From NCBI GenBank assembly GCA_013178225.1, contig JABLXE010000010.1, positions 1 to 64,000 on the forward strand: DNA of 64,000 bases, written 5' to 3'. Both the position numbers and the translations under genes were made by a program. The DNA is from Methanotrichaceae archaeon. GTDB lineage: Archaea; Halobacteriota; Methanosarcinia; Methanotrichales; Methanotrichaceae. Below, piece after piece: positions 8,501 through 17,396 of the stretch. The notes below the pieces were generated by a model. It saw only the letters and a program-made list of their open reading frames with translations. It was not told where the DNA came from and searched no databases. Numbering within the stretch: the stretch's first letter is position 1; every line of letters starts with the position of its first letter.

Positions 8501-10596
8501 GGTAGGGCCTCCTGGGCTTTGAGCTGGCCGAAAACTTTCTCAGCGACCTTCGGTCCTATCAGCCTGGACAGCTCCTCCAGAGGTGTGCAGGAGAGCTTTG
8601 ACAGGCTGGTGTAACCCGCGGCGTAGAGCTTCCTGGCCCTGGCTCTTCCTATTCCCTTCAGCTCCAGGAGCGCCAGCAGGTCGGGTCCCGCTCCATAGTG
8701 CAGCCGCTGGGATAGCTGCTCGGCCCTGTAGTTCAGACCCAGCTCCTGGTGCTTGGATATCTCGGACAGAGAATGCATGAGCCACTCGGCGGTCTCGGCC
8801 AGGCGTCGAATGTCTCCGGGGCCTATCCGGTATCTGTCGCTGATCTGCTCCTCTTTGGTCTCCGAGATCCAGTCCATGAGCATGGCTGAGGTCTTGGCCT
8901 GGCGGAGCAGGAAGTCGTAGTTGTCTTCCTGGCTGAGTTCCTCGTAGTGCTCATCGATGAAGGACTCGATCCAGTGGTCTGAGGCGTTCACATAGAGGGT
9001 GTCCATGTCCGGGGTCATGGTGATTGTATGCAGAAGAGCCAGGTCGCTGGGGCTCTTTCTGGACTTGAGGCTCTCGATCATGATGATGGCGCTCAGCGGA
9101 TCGATGTACAGCCTGGAGACCAGAGATCCGAGCCGGGTCGGCCTGAGGTCATCCTCAGGCCCCTCCACGATCATTCCGTTGTCGGCCAGGAACTGCAGCA
9201 CCCTTTCCAGGGTGATGTCCAGACGCCAGGGGTCCTGCTGGTGAGCGAAGAACGTGGTCTCAATGAACTCCTTCAGCCCTTTTTCGCTGCTGACAAAGCC
9301 CGCGCTGATGGTGGAGAGGATGTGGGTCCTAAGAGCGCTCTCGCTGGCCAGCTTCGACCAGATCTCCTCAGGGGAGCCGAAGATGTAGCCCTCCATCAGC
9401 TCCTTCATCTCCGAGCTGGACTTGGCCATGAGAAACGACTCGCCGTGAGGGTCCAGCCCCGGCCTTCCGGCCCGGCCGGCCATCTGGCGGTACTCGATCA
9501 CCGGGATCGGGACCATGCCCGAGCCATATTCGTAGCGCTTGTAGCTTTTTATCAGCACCCTTCTGGCTGGAAGGTTCAGGCCGGCGGCAAGCGTGGGAGT
9601 GCTGGCGATGACCCTTATCTTGTTGTCACGAAAGCCCTGCTCCACCAGGGATCTCTGCTCGGCCAGCAGGCCGGCGTGATGAAAGGCCACTCCCCGGGAG
9701 ACGCAGGATGCAAGCCGCCGGCAGGTCTCGCTCTCGCCGGTGGCGAGCACCTTTTCCGAGAGCGCCTTCTGCTCTGGGCCCTGCAGCGACAGCTCTGCGG
9801 AAAGCTTCACCGCCGTGCTCTCGGCGTTGCGTCTGCTGTTCTCGAAGACCAGGATCTGGGCCGATTGGGATAGTGTGTCTTTGACCAGCGATAGAGCCTC
9901 ATCTTTTCCGCCCTGAAGCGGTGCCTCGCCATCGGCAAAGACCATCTTTCCGAGGCACAGCACCCCCTCCCGGAGCTTGATGGGCCGCCAGTCGCTTGAC
10001 ACCAGCTCAGCTTTCAGCCAGTCGGCGATCTCGGCCCCGTTGGCGACGGTAGCGGAAAGACCAATGACCTGCATGTGAGGGTTGAGCCTGATCAGCTTGG
10101 TCATGGTCATCTCCAGGGTGGGTCCGCGGCTGGGCTCGTTTAGGAGGTGAATCTCGTCCACCACCAGGACGGCCAGGTCTCTTACCCAGCTGGCTCCGTT
10201 TCTCATCAGGGAGTCGGCCTTCTCCGAGGTGGCGATTATGATCTGGTTTCTCCCCAGCCGCTCATCTTTTTTGTCGAAGTCTCCGGTGCTGATGCCCACC
10301 TCGACTCCCAGCTTTTTAAACCGCCGGAAGGACTCGAACTTCTCCGAGGCCAGGGCGCGCAGGGGCACGATGTAGAGGCAGCGCTCGCCTTGAAGAGCGG
10401 CCCGGAGCATGGCCAGCTCGGCTAAAAGGGTCTTTCCGCTGGCGGTTGGCATGGCCAGGAGCATGTTCTTCCCTTCCAGGAGCCCCCGTTCTACCGCCTC
10501 GGCCTGGGGAGGATAAAGCTCCTTGTAGCCCCGTTTTTGGTATTCTTCGATGGCCTCGGGAGGAAGCCAGGTCTTCAGATCGCTTATCTCCAGCAT
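8497..10596 (-). CDS. hel308: ATP-dependent DNA helicase Hel308
   Basis: A 699-residue superfamily 2 Ski2-like helicase. Seen in order are the Q motif (Q31), Walker A PTASGKT (residues 50-56), the DEIH Walker B box (147-150), motif III SAT, motif VI QMAGRAGRPG and a C-terminal helix-hairpin-helix (LKGIGRARARKLYAAG), followed by the family's winged-helix/ratchet ending. Length fits Hel308. In archaea it unwinds lagging strands at stalled forks and assists recombination repair. It opens the minus-strand cluster and shares a divergent promoter region with dapL. GAGGACC precedes the ATG. The stop overlaps the start of the coiled-coil gene. Confidence 0.96.
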   Translation of the reverse strand: MLEISDLKTWLPPEAIEEYQKRGYKELYPPQAEAVERGLLEGKNMLLAMPTASGKTLLAELAMLRAALQGERCLYIVPLRALASEKFESFRRFKKLGVEVGISTGDFDKKDERLGRNQIIIATSEKADSLMRNGASWVRDLAVLVVDEIHLLNEPSRGPTLEMTMTKLIRLNPHMQVIGLSATVANGAEIADWLKAELVSSDWRPIKLREGVLCLGKMVFADGEAPLQGGKDEALSLVKDTLSQSAQILVFENSRRNAESTAVKLSAELSLQGPEQKALSEKVLATGESETCRRLASCVSRGVAFHHAGLLAEQRSLVEQGFRDNKIRVIASTPTLAAGLNLPARRVLIKSYKRYEYGSGMVPIPVIEYRQMAGRAGRPGLDPHGESFLMAKSSSEMKELMEGYIFGSPEEIWSKLASESALRTHILSTISAGFVSSEKGLKEFIETTFFAHQQDPWRLDITLERVLQFLADNGMIVEGPEDDLRPTRLGSLVSRLYIDPLSAIIMIESLKSRKSPSDLALLHTITMTPDMDTLYVNASDHWIESFIDEHYEELSQEDNYDFLLRQAKTSAMLMDWISETKEEQISDRYRIGPGDIRRLAETAEWLMHSLSEISKHQELGLNYRAEQLSQRLHYGAGPDLLALLELKGIGRARARKLYAAGYTSLSKLSCTPLEELSRLIGPKVAEKVFGQLKAQEALP

Positions 10597-10614
10597 TGGT
10601 CCTCTAATCTTAAA

Positions 10615-10632
10615 TAGTACGTGAAAGTACTA
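10615..10632. promoter_or_regulatory. Perfect 6-bp inverted repeat between hel308 and dapL
   Basis: TAGTAC-GTGAAA-GTACTA is a perfect six-base dyad with a six-base spacer, about 20 bases upstream of the hel308 start and next to a TTTAAG TATA-like sequence on the minus strand. Its position over a promoter suggests an operator, but no regulator is known and a chance dyad is possible. Confidence 0.35.
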
Positions 10633-10714
10633 CCTGCCGTTAAAGTTCTTAAATGAAATCGGAACTAGAATTGATGCGTTATCGTATATATGCATCTTCC
10701 AAGGAGAGAACCAA

Positions 10715-11866
10715 ATGTATGCCGATCGGATAAAGCACCTTCCACCGTACCTCTTCGCCGCGATCGACAAGGCCAAGGCCGAGGCTCGGGCCAAGGGCGT
10801 GGACGTGATCGATCTGAGCGTTGGCGACCCGGACCTGCCCACGCCGCCCCATATCGTTGAGGCCCTCAACCGGGCCGCGAAGAACCCCCAAAATCATCAG
10901 TATCCTTCATACGAGGGAAAGCTCTCCTTCCGCACGGCTGTTGCGGACTGGTACAGAGAAATCTTCGGGGTGAAGCTTCTCCCGGAAACGGAGGTTCTGA
11001 CGCTGATCGGCTCCAAGGAAGGCATAGCCCACGCGCCGCTGGCGTTCCTCAATCCCGGTGACCTGGCGCTGGTTCCCGACCCGGCCTACCCGGTTTACAG
11101 GACGTCCGTCTCCTTTGCCGGCGGAACGTCCCATATCATGCCGCTATTGAGAGAGAACCGCTTCCTGCCCGACCTTTCAGCCATTGATCCGGCCGTCGCT
11201 CGCCGGGCCAAGCTGATGTTTCTCGACTACCCCAACAATCCCACCGGTGCCTCTGCCGACCGGGAGTTCTTCAAGGAGCTGGTGGACTTTGCCCGGGAGT
11301 ACGACATCCTGGTCCTGCACGACAATCCCTATTCCGAGGTGTACTACGACGGCCAGAGATCTGTCAGCATCCTGGAGATCGAAGGGGCGCGGGACGTGGC
11401 GGTGGAGTTTCATTCTGTTTCCAAGACCTACAACATGACCGGCTGGAGGCTTGGTGCGGTGGTCGGAAACCCCGAGATCGTGGCCGGAATCGGCAAGATC
11501 AAGAGCAACATCGACTCAGGAACCTTCGGAGCGGTGCAGGATGCCGGCATCGCGGCCCTGCAAAGCCCGCCGTCGGTGGTTCAGGACATAAGGCGGATCT
11601 ACCAGAAGAGGATCGACATGCTCTACCCGAGCCTGGTCGACCTGGGGATGGTTCTGGAAAAGCCGCGGGCCACGCTGTACCTGTGGGCCTATGTGGGCGC
11701 AAGTTCCATCGATTATGCCAAGCGGTTGCTGGACCAGACCGGAATCGTGGCCACGCCGGGAGTGGGCTTCGGCCAGTACGGTGAGGGCTACATCAGGTTC
11801 TCCATCACCCAGCCCACCGAGCGGATCAAGGCGGCAGTTGAGCGGCTGCAGAAGATGCGGACTTGA
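10715..11866 (+). CDS. dapL: LL-diaminopimelate aminotransferase-type class I/II aminotransferase
   Basis: A 383-residue PLP-dependent fold-type I aminotransferase. Landmarks include SVGDPDLPTPPHI near the N-terminus, YPNNPTGA in the middle, the Schiff-base lysine K237 in SVSKTYNMTGWR, and a C-terminal arginine region near GEGYIRFS. This matches the archaeal DapL/LL-DAP aminotransferase group, which makes LL-diaminopimelate directly from tetrahydrodipicolinate for lysine synthesis. dapF elsewhere in the window (61.0-61.9 kb) supports that pathway. AAGGAGAG lies about nine bases before the ATG. Related aspartate or alanine aminotransferases share the motifs, so the substrate is inferred. Confidence 0.85.
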   Translation: MYADRIKHLPPYLFAAIDKAKAEARAKGVDVIDLSVGDPDLPTPPHIVEALNRAAKNPQNHQYPSYEGKLSFRTAVADWYREIFGVKLLPETEVLTLIGSKEGIAHAPLAFLNPGDLALVPDPAYPVYRTSVSFAGGTSHIMPLLRENRFLPDLSAIDPAVARRAKLMFLDYPNNPTGASADREFFKELVDFAREYDILVLHDNPYSEVYYDGQRSVSILEIEGARDVAVEFHSVSKTYNMTGWRLGAVVGNPEIVAGIGKIKSNIDSGTFGAVQDAGIAALQSPPSVVQDIRRIYQKRIDMLYPSLVDLGMVLEKPRATLYLWAYVGASSIDYAKRLLDQTGIVATPGVGFGQYGEGYIRFSITQPTERIKAAVERLQKMRT

Positions 11867-11909
11867 TTATTTATCAATATTATTTTAATAAACTTTGGAG
11901 GAAATAAAG

Positions 11910-14759
11910 TTGCTCAGCGATTATTCGGCCCCGGAGATCGAGGCCAGGTGGCAGAGGATCTGGGAAGAGAAGGCGGTCTTTCAGCCGGAGCCCGATTCGC
12001 GCCAGAAGTTCTTCCTGACCATACCTTACCCCTATCTTAACGGCAATCTGCATGCCGGACACACCCGCACCTTCACCATCGGCGATGCCGTGGCCCGCTT
12101 TCGCCGCATGTGCGGGGACAACGTTCTCTTCCCCATGGCCTTTCACGCCACCGGAACCCCGATCGTGGGCCTCTCGGAGCTGATCGCCAACCGCGACCCC
12201 CTGATCTGGGACGTCTATACCAAGCTGCACGGGATTCCCGAGGACGAGCTTTCGGCGCTGACCACGCCCGAGAAGATCGTGGCCTACTTCCGCCGGGAGG
12301 CCAAGCGGGCCATGCAGAGCATCGGCTATTCCATTGACTGGAGGCGGGAGTTCACCACCACCGATCCGGCCTACAACAAGTTCATCGAGTGGCAGTACGG
12401 AATCCTGCGGGGCCTGGATTACGTGGTCAAGGGCAGCCACCCGGTGCGCTGGTGTCCGCACGACAAGAACCCGGTCGAGGATCACGACATTCTGAAGGGC
12501 GAGGACACCACAATCATGGACTTTTCCCTGATCAAGTTCCGGATGGGCGACGACGTCCTGCCCTGTGCCACGCTGCGGCCGGAGACGGTCTTCGGCGTGA
12601 CCAACCTGTGGCTGAACCCGGACGTGAACTACGTGATCGCCAGGGTGAACGACGAGACCTGGGTGGTCTCCAAGGAGGCTTACGAGAAGCTCACCTTCAC
12701 CGACCGGAAGGTGGCCTGGGGATCGGAGATCTCCGGGAAGGAGCTGATCGGAAAGAGGGTCAAAAATCCCCTGACCGGAGCCGAGGTGATCATTCTGCCG
12801 GCCGGATTCGTAGACCCGGACAGCGGATCGGGAATTGTGATGTCGGTTCCGGCTCACGCGCCCTACGATTATCTGGCCTTGAAAGATCTGTACGATGCCG
12901 ACCTCTCGGAGTACGGAATATCCGAAGACCTGCGAAAGATCGGGTTCATCTCTCTGATTGAATCTCCCGGCTACGGGGAGTTCCCAGCAGTCGAGGCTGT
13001 AAACGAGCTGAAGGTCAAAGACCAGAACGATCCCAAGGCCGAGGAGGCCACCAGGCTGGTTTACAGGAGAGAGTTTCACAACGGCGTTCTCAAGGCCAAC
13101 ACCGGGCGCTACGCCGGCGTGGCCGTCTCCAAGATCAAGGACGTGCTGTTAAGGGACCTGATCGAGAAGGGCATGGCCGAGATCTTCTACGAGTTCTCGG
13201 AGACCCCGGTGATCTGCCGCTGCGGCACCCGCTGCGTGATCATGATGGTTAGGGACCAGTGGTTCCTGGAGTATTCCAATTTGGCCTGGAAGGCCCGGGT
13301 GCTGGACTGCCTGGCAGGCATGCAGATCATACCCGAGGAGTTCCGGGTGGAGTTTCAGAACAAGATCGACTGGTTAAAGGACAAGGCCTGCGCCAGGCGA
13401 AAGGGCCTGGGCACGCATCTGCCCTGGGACAAGGAGTGGCTGATCGAGTCGCTGGGCGACTCCACCATCTACATGTCCTACTACATCCTGGCCAAGTACG
13501 TCAATTCCGGGATGAAGATAGACAGCCTGCCGCCGGAGTTCTTCGACTACATCTTCATGGACAAGGGAACGGCAGAAGACGTGGCCAGGGTCACCGGAAT
13601 TGCTCAGGAGACCGTTCAGCAGATTCACAACGACTTCTTCTACTGGTACCCTGTGGACCTGCGGACCTCGGGCAAGGACCTGGTGGCCAACCACCTGCTC
13701 TTCTTCCTGTACCACCACGTGGCCATCTTCCCGCAGGAGCTGTGGCCGCGGGCCCTGGCGGTAAACGGCTTCGTCTCCCTGGAGGGCCAGAAGATGTCCA
13801 AGTCCAAGGGGCCCTTGCTCACGCTCCGCCAGGCGGTGGCCGAGAACGGCGCTGATGTGACCCGGCTGTACATTCTGGGAAATGCCGAGTACACTCAGGA
13901 CGTGGACTGGCGAAACGACGGCGTGGGGGCGGCCAGGGCACAGCTGGAGCGGTTCTACAATTTGGCCCGGGAGATACTGGCCGATAAAAGCATCGACGAG
14001 AGCGCCGAGCCGACGTTAATCGACCGCTGGATGCTGTCCCGGCTGCAGAAGAGGATTGCCGAGGCCACGGTGGCCATGGAGGGAATCCAGACTCGCCGGG
14101 CGCTGCAGAGCGCCTTTTACTTGCTGTACAACGATCTGCGCTGGTACCAGCGCCGGGGCGGGAAGAATCAGTTGCGGCGCGTCTTGTCGGTCTGGGTGCG
14201 GCTGATGGCCCCGTTTACCCCGCACGTCTGCGAGGAGCTGTGGGCCGAGATGGGGAAGGGCTATGTCTCGCTGGCCGAGTGGCCCGTCGCTGATGCGGCG
14301 CTGGTCGATGAGCAGGCCGAGCAGGCCGAGAAGCTCCTGGAGGACACGCTCAAGGACGTCGAGGAGATCGTGAAGGTGACCAAGACCACGCCCAGCAAGA
14401 TCACCCTCTACACCACCCCGGCCTGGAAGCAGGAGATGCTGGGCCTGGCTGCCAAGGCCGCAGCGGGCGGGAAGCTGGACATGGGCGCTCTGATGAAGGA
14501 GGCCATGGCCTCGCCGGCCATCGCAGCGCACAAGAAGGACGCGCCCAAGTATGCCGGGAAGCTGGCCAAGGCCGCTCATTCTCTCAGCGCTGAGGTGCTG
14601 GGCCTGGACGAGTTCGAGACTCTTTCCAGGGAGCGGGATTACCTGGCCAAGGCGCTGGGGGTGCCGGTGGAGGTCTATTCGGCGGACGAGGCCGGTGCGG
14701 ACCCGAAGGGCAAGAGCCGTCAGGCGGAGCCGGGGAGGCCGGCGATATGGATTGAGTGA
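11910..14759 (+). CDS. leuS: Leucyl-tRNA synthetase, archaeal type
   Basis: A class I aminoacyl-tRNA synthetase of about 949 residues that charges tRNA-Leu. The HIGH-type signature appears as HAGH after PYPYLNGNL, the KMSKS loop is present in full (KMSKSKGPL), an editing CP1 domain lies between them, and the archaeal/eukaryal-type C-terminal extension follows. The frame is open from TTG 11895, but GGAGG lies inside that extension, eight bases before TTG 11910, so the second TTG is the likely start. It follows dapL by about 45 bases with an AT-rich gap. The next gene is a foreign-looking defence gene, so leuS marks the edge of the conserved block. Confidence 0.95.
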   Translation: MLSDYSAPEIEARWQRIWEEKAVFQPEPDSRQKFFLTIPYPYLNGNLHAGHTRTFTIGDAVARFRRMCGDNVLFPMAFHATGTPIVGLSELIANRDPLIWDVYTKLHGIPEDELSALTTPEKIVAYFRREAKRAMQSIGYSIDWRREFTTTDPAYNKFIEWQYGILRGLDYVVKGSHPVRWCPHDKNPVEDHDILKGEDTTIMDFSLIKFRMGDDVLPCATLRPETVFGVTNLWLNPDVNYVIARVNDETWVVSKEAYEKLTFTDRKVAWGSEISGKELIGKRVKNPLTGAEVIILPAGFVDPDSGSGIVMSVPAHAPYDYLALKDLYDADLSEYGISEDLRKIGFISLIESPGYGEFPAVEAVNELKVKDQNDPKAEEATRLVYRREFHNGVLKANTGRYAGVAVSKIKDVLLRDLIEKGMAEIFYEFSETPVICRCGTRCVIMMVRDQWFLEYSNLAWKARVLDCLAGMQIIPEEFRVEFQNKIDWLKDKACARRKGLGTHLPWDKEWLIESLGDSTIYMSYYILAKYVNSGMKIDSLPPEFFDYIFMDKGTAEDVARVTGIAQETVQQIHNDFFYWYPVDLRTSGKDLVANHLLFFLYHHVAIFPQELWPRALAVNGFVSLEGQKMSKSKGPLLTLRQAVAENGADVTRLYILGNAEYTQDVDWRNDGVGAARAQLERFYNLAREILADKSIDESAEPTLIDRWMLSRLQKRIAEATVAMEGIQTRRALQSAFYLLYNDLRWYQRRGGKNQLRRVLSVWVRLMAPFTPHVCEELWAEMGKGYVSLAEWPVADAALVDEQAEQAEKLLEDTLKDVEEIVKVTKTTPSKITLYTTPAWKQEMLGLAAKAAAGGKLDMGALMKEAMASPAIAAHKKDAPKYAGKLAKAAHSLSAEVLGLDEFETLSRERDYLAKALGVPVEVYSADEAGADPKGKSRQAEPGRPAIWIE

Positions 14760-14825
14760 TCTTATCCAAAAGGCTAAATCGATTTGAACGCGATGCTCAA
14801 GTTGGTTTAGCTGCAATCTCGTCTA

Positions 14826-14856
14826 TATATTTAAATTATATAAATATTAGGGTGGG
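14826..14856 (+). promoter_or_regulatory. Promoter and SD of the nuclease-SIR2 gene
   Basis: An AT-rich block (ATATTTAAATTATATAAATATT) follows the GC-rich end of leuS and contains good TATA-like sequences. It is followed by GGGTGG, which sits about five bases before the TTG at 14861. This implies independent transcription of the accessory gene. Assigned by composition and spacing only. Confidence 0.5.
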
Positions 14857-14860
14857 TAAA

Positions 14861-16318
14861 TTGGATATAAAAGATTTTATAAAAAATTTAGATAAATATA
14901 CTGGGCCTGCGTCATATCATCTTTTTGAATCCTTAGTTTTGGATTTGGTTCAAAAATATTCAGAAATCCAATCAAAGCCATTTATTCCTCATTATCGTGG
15001 CAAAGGCAAGATTGAGTATGATGGTTTCGCTCCAGAAGGAATTTATGATCTACCTGGGCCAACTGCAATTGAAATAAAGCTGTTGAGAGAAAACATACCG
15101 TATAAATCCTTGCGTGGAACAATAGAAATTGCTCAGAGTGAAGAAGCTATTAGAAGTTTTTTATTAATCGTGGGGAAGAATCTAACTCAAAATCAAAAAA
15201 ATAAAGTTTCCGAAATGCTTCGGAATCCTAATGTATCTCCTATGATCTTAGATTTATCTGATTTGGAACATCTTGCAGACGATCGTGGATTTGCTGTTAA
15301 TACAGTTTCTGATTTATCAAAATCCATTTTTAATAATACTATCTCAAAAGGCCTAAAAGTAGCTCCTAATGAGTGGAAAGAATATAGAAGAGAATATTTA
15401 AATCAATTGAAACAATGCTTTAACTCTGAGGGCCTTGCTCTTTTCTTGGGATCGGGTGTATCTAAAGATGCAGGCATTCCTGTCTGGAATGACCTAATGT
15501 ATAAATTGTCCATTGAGCTAATTCATGATACCTTGAGCCACGAAATGGAAGTTAATGAATGTGAAGAAACGTATATTATAAAACGATTGAAAAGCATTAA
15601 CGAAGCATCTCCTTTAATATTGGCTGGTTATATTCAAGCTGGCCTAGAGGATTCATTCCGAGAAATAATTTCTAAAATCTTGTACAAGAATTATATGCTG
15701 TCGAATAGATATTCGGATTCACTAAACGCTATATCTGAAATGTGCAAAACAGGAAAAATTAGCTCTATCGTTACATACAACTTTGATAGCCTCTTAGAAG
15801 AGATTCTCGATGAAAAGGGATTTCGATTCAAGTCGATATATAGGGATGTGGATTTCCCTTTGCGAAATGAATTAGCTATTTATCATGTCCATGGGTTTTT
15901 GCCAAGGAATAAGGCTATTTACGAAGGCCTATCTGAAAGTCTATTGGTGTTTTCTGAAGAAGGGTATCATTCTTTGATAAAAGATCCGTATTGTTGGTCA
16001 AATATTCTCCAACTGAACCTATTGAGGGAAAAAACTTGTCTGATGATAGGGCTATCTGTAATCGATCCGAACTTGAGGCGGCTTCTAGCAATATCGGCAA
16101 AGAGAATAGAAAAACCAAAGCATTATGTAATACTAGAACGACAAGAGTTTAAGCTGTCATCTGATACAAGCAACGAAATAAGAGATGAAACACTTCGAGA
16201 ATTCGCTAATATCCACCAAAAATTGCAGGAGCAGTCATTTCAGGAGCTCGGCCTTAATATAATCTGGATCGAAAGCTATGACGAAATTCCCGCAATACTG
16301 GAATCGATTAGAGGATAG
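14861..16318 (+). CDS. Putative anti-phage effector: PD-(D/E)xK-like domain fused to SIR2-like domain
   Basis: A 485-residue protein. The N-terminal third has a restriction-endonuclease-like pattern: a helix with HLFESLVLDLV, then a D-containing strand before TAIEIKLL, whose E-I-K could be the (D/E)xK core. From about residue 195 a SIR2_2-type domain follows: the GSGVSKDAGIP nucleotide loop, TYNFDSLLE, the VHGFLP histidine motif and a late GLSVIDPNLRRLL. SIR2-like domains in phage defence commonly hydrolyse NAD+, so an abortive-infection role is likely. Base composition is far more AT-rich than the neighbours, a sign of transfer. The open frame begins with GTG 14756 inside leuS, but TTG 14861 has the better SD. 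The nuclease call is tentative. Confidence 0.75.
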   Translation: MDIKDFIKNLDKYTGPASYHLFESLVLDLVQKYSEIQSKPFIPHYRGKGKIEYDGFAPEGIYDLPGPTAIEIKLLRENIPYKSLRGTIEIAQSEEAIRSFLLIVGKNLTQNQKNKVSEMLRNPNVSPMILDLSDLEHLADDRGFAVNTVSDLSKSIFNNTISKGLKVAPNEWKEYRREYLNQLKQCFNSEGLALFLGSGVSKDAGIPVWNDLMYKLSIELIHDTLSHEMEVNECEETYIIKRLKSINEASPLILAGYIQAGLEDSFREIISKILYKNYMLSNRYSDSLNAISEMCKTGKISSIVTYNFDSLLEEILDEKGFRFKSIYRDVDFPLRNELAIYHVHGFLPRNKAIYEGLSESLLVFSEEGYHSLIKDPYCWSNILQLNLLREKTCLMIGLSVIDPNLRRLLAISAKRIEKPKHYVILERQEFKLSSDTSNEIRDETLREFANIHQKLQEQSFQELGLNIIWIESYDEIPAILESIRG

Positions 16319-16491
16319 CGATTAACACTGAATGAAATCCGAAATATTCTTGTCCCTTCCGAGATTTGAGCGCCCATTTGCATCCTAGGCTGGCAAGAGC
16401 GGTGCCCACCGAAGAAGACCATCTAGCATTTGGAGGAACGCCATCCTATTTCCTATGCCGACCCCAAAGGACGCTCGGCCCTTCAGTCGCC

Positions 16492-16620
16492 ACCTCCAGC
16501 CCATAGGCCCGACTGGCCCCGCCACATCGGGCCCAGCGCCCGGACGCTTGCCAGAGCATGCAGGCGGGAGGCCCATCTGGGGCGAAAGGCGATGGCGAGC
16601 CCCGGAGCGGCACGGCCCGA
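16492..16620 (+). repeat. GC-rich repeat, copy A
   Basis: First of four related GC-rich elements. The conserved 3' core (about 16556-16620) runs from GCATG through AAAGGCGATGGCGAGCC and CCGGAGCGGCACGGCC. The last part can fold as a short GGC-ACG-GCC hairpin. The 5' part contains GGCCCGACTGGCCCC and CGCCCGG blocks shared with copy C. It lies between the SIR2 gene and hicB. The 372-base gap from 16319 to 16690 holds this repeat and no supportable gene. Confidence 0.75.
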
Positions 16621-16690
16621 AGACTATGAAATCTTCTAGATGGATGCAGGAAGCGAAAATCTATATCTCATCGCAGATGATATCTTAACA

Positions 16691-16948
16691 ATGTTCGCAG
16701 AGTACATCAAAGCGGCGATGGATAAAGCAACTTATGAGATCATCGACGATCCGGAGCCCTTTTACGGCGAGATTCCTGAACTTAGGGGTGTGTGGGCCAC
16801 GGGCAAGACATTGGAAGCCTGCAGGGACACCCTCATGAGCGCCCTTGAGGATTGGATAGCCTTTCGGCTCAGGACCGGGCGATCCATTCCAACGATTAAC
16901 GGAGCTTCTATTGTTGTTTCTGCGGAGCCTGTGAGCGTTGTCGAATAA
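16691..16948 (+). CDS. hicB: HicB-family antitoxin
   Basis: An 85-residue HicB-like antitoxin. It begins MFAEYIKAAMDKATYEIIDD and continues with the partial RNase-H-fold pattern EPFYGEIPELRGVWATGKT, then a helix (ACRDTLMSALEDWIAFRL), a region typical of the family. HicB binds and neutralises HicA and usually autoregulates the operon. The frame is open from 16640, but in the decayed second copy (18713) the part before this ATG is not preserved in frame, so I chose 16691. The stop lies within the hicA start region (about 11 bases of overlap), the usual arrangement for hicBA order. Confidence 0.85.
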   Translation: MFAEYIKAAMDKATYEIIDDPEPFYGEIPELRGVWATGKTLEACRDTLMSALEDWIAFRLRTGRSIPTINGASIVVSAEPVSVVE

Positions 16949-17165
16949 GCTCACACCTGTCTCACGGCGAGAACTGATCCGCAGATTAAGGACATTGGGA
17001 TTCGAAGGCCCATTTCCTGGGTCGAAGCATGATGTCATGGCCCGGGGAGACGATTCAGTGATTGTCCCTAATTCTCACCGCGGAGAAGATATTAGCGTCG
17101 ATCTGCTTACTAAAGTACTGAAACAGGCTGGGATCTCCAGGCAAGATTGGCTCAATGCCAAATAG
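16938..17165 (+). CDS. hicA: HicA-family mRNA interferase toxin
   Basis: A 75-residue HicA/YcfA-like toxin with the double-stranded RNA-binding-like fold. The family pattern is visible as SRRELIRRLRTLGFE, then GSKHDVM with the catalytic histidine, and a closing LLTKVLKQAGISRQDWL helix. HicA cleaves mRNA when not bound by HicB. The start is TTG 16938, overlapping the hicB stop. It appears intact, unlike the duplicate at 18959, so this pair is likely the functional one of the island. Confidence 0.87.
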   Translation: MSNKLTPVSRRELIRRLRTLGFEGPFPGSKHDVMARGDDSVIVPNSHRGEDISVDLLTKVLKQAGISRQDWLNAK

Positions 17166-17202
17166 AGCATTTATAATCAATCTCAATTGCCTTCTGTATC
17201 AT

Positions 17203-17322
17203 TCTCCCTTGGCCCGAAGGCCCACCCTGTCACTCCCCCAAGGCCAGGCGCCCTGCGCACGCATAAACACGGGGCCCGCCCAGGCGAAAGGCGATAGCGA
17301 GCCCCGGAGCGGCACGGCCGGC
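17203..17322 (+). repeat. GC-rich repeat, copy B
   Basis: Second copy, about 40 bases after hicA. It begins near CATTCTCCCTTGGCCCGAAGG, containing a GGCC-CGAA-GGCC hairpin, and ends in the shared core GCATAAACAC (17261) through AAAGGCGATAGCGAGCC and CCGGAGCGGCACGGCCG. It has the same orientation as copies A, C and D. The CGGC-ACG-GCCG terminal stem is complete here. Confidence 0.75.
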
Positions 17323-17396
17323 AGTGCAGCTGGGCTAAATACATTATCGAAACTGACCGAGGCAGGGCTAAAGGTATATGGGTTTAATCCTTTGAA

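Noticed and set aside
11880-13079. 399-codon minus-strand frame opposite leuS
   Set aside because: It lies antisense to a certain LeuRS, with no recognisable domain and no start signal.
16385-16639. Open frames in both strands through repeat copy A
   Set aside because: They arise from very high GC content in the repeat, have no SD, and the matching frames are not preserved in copies B-D.
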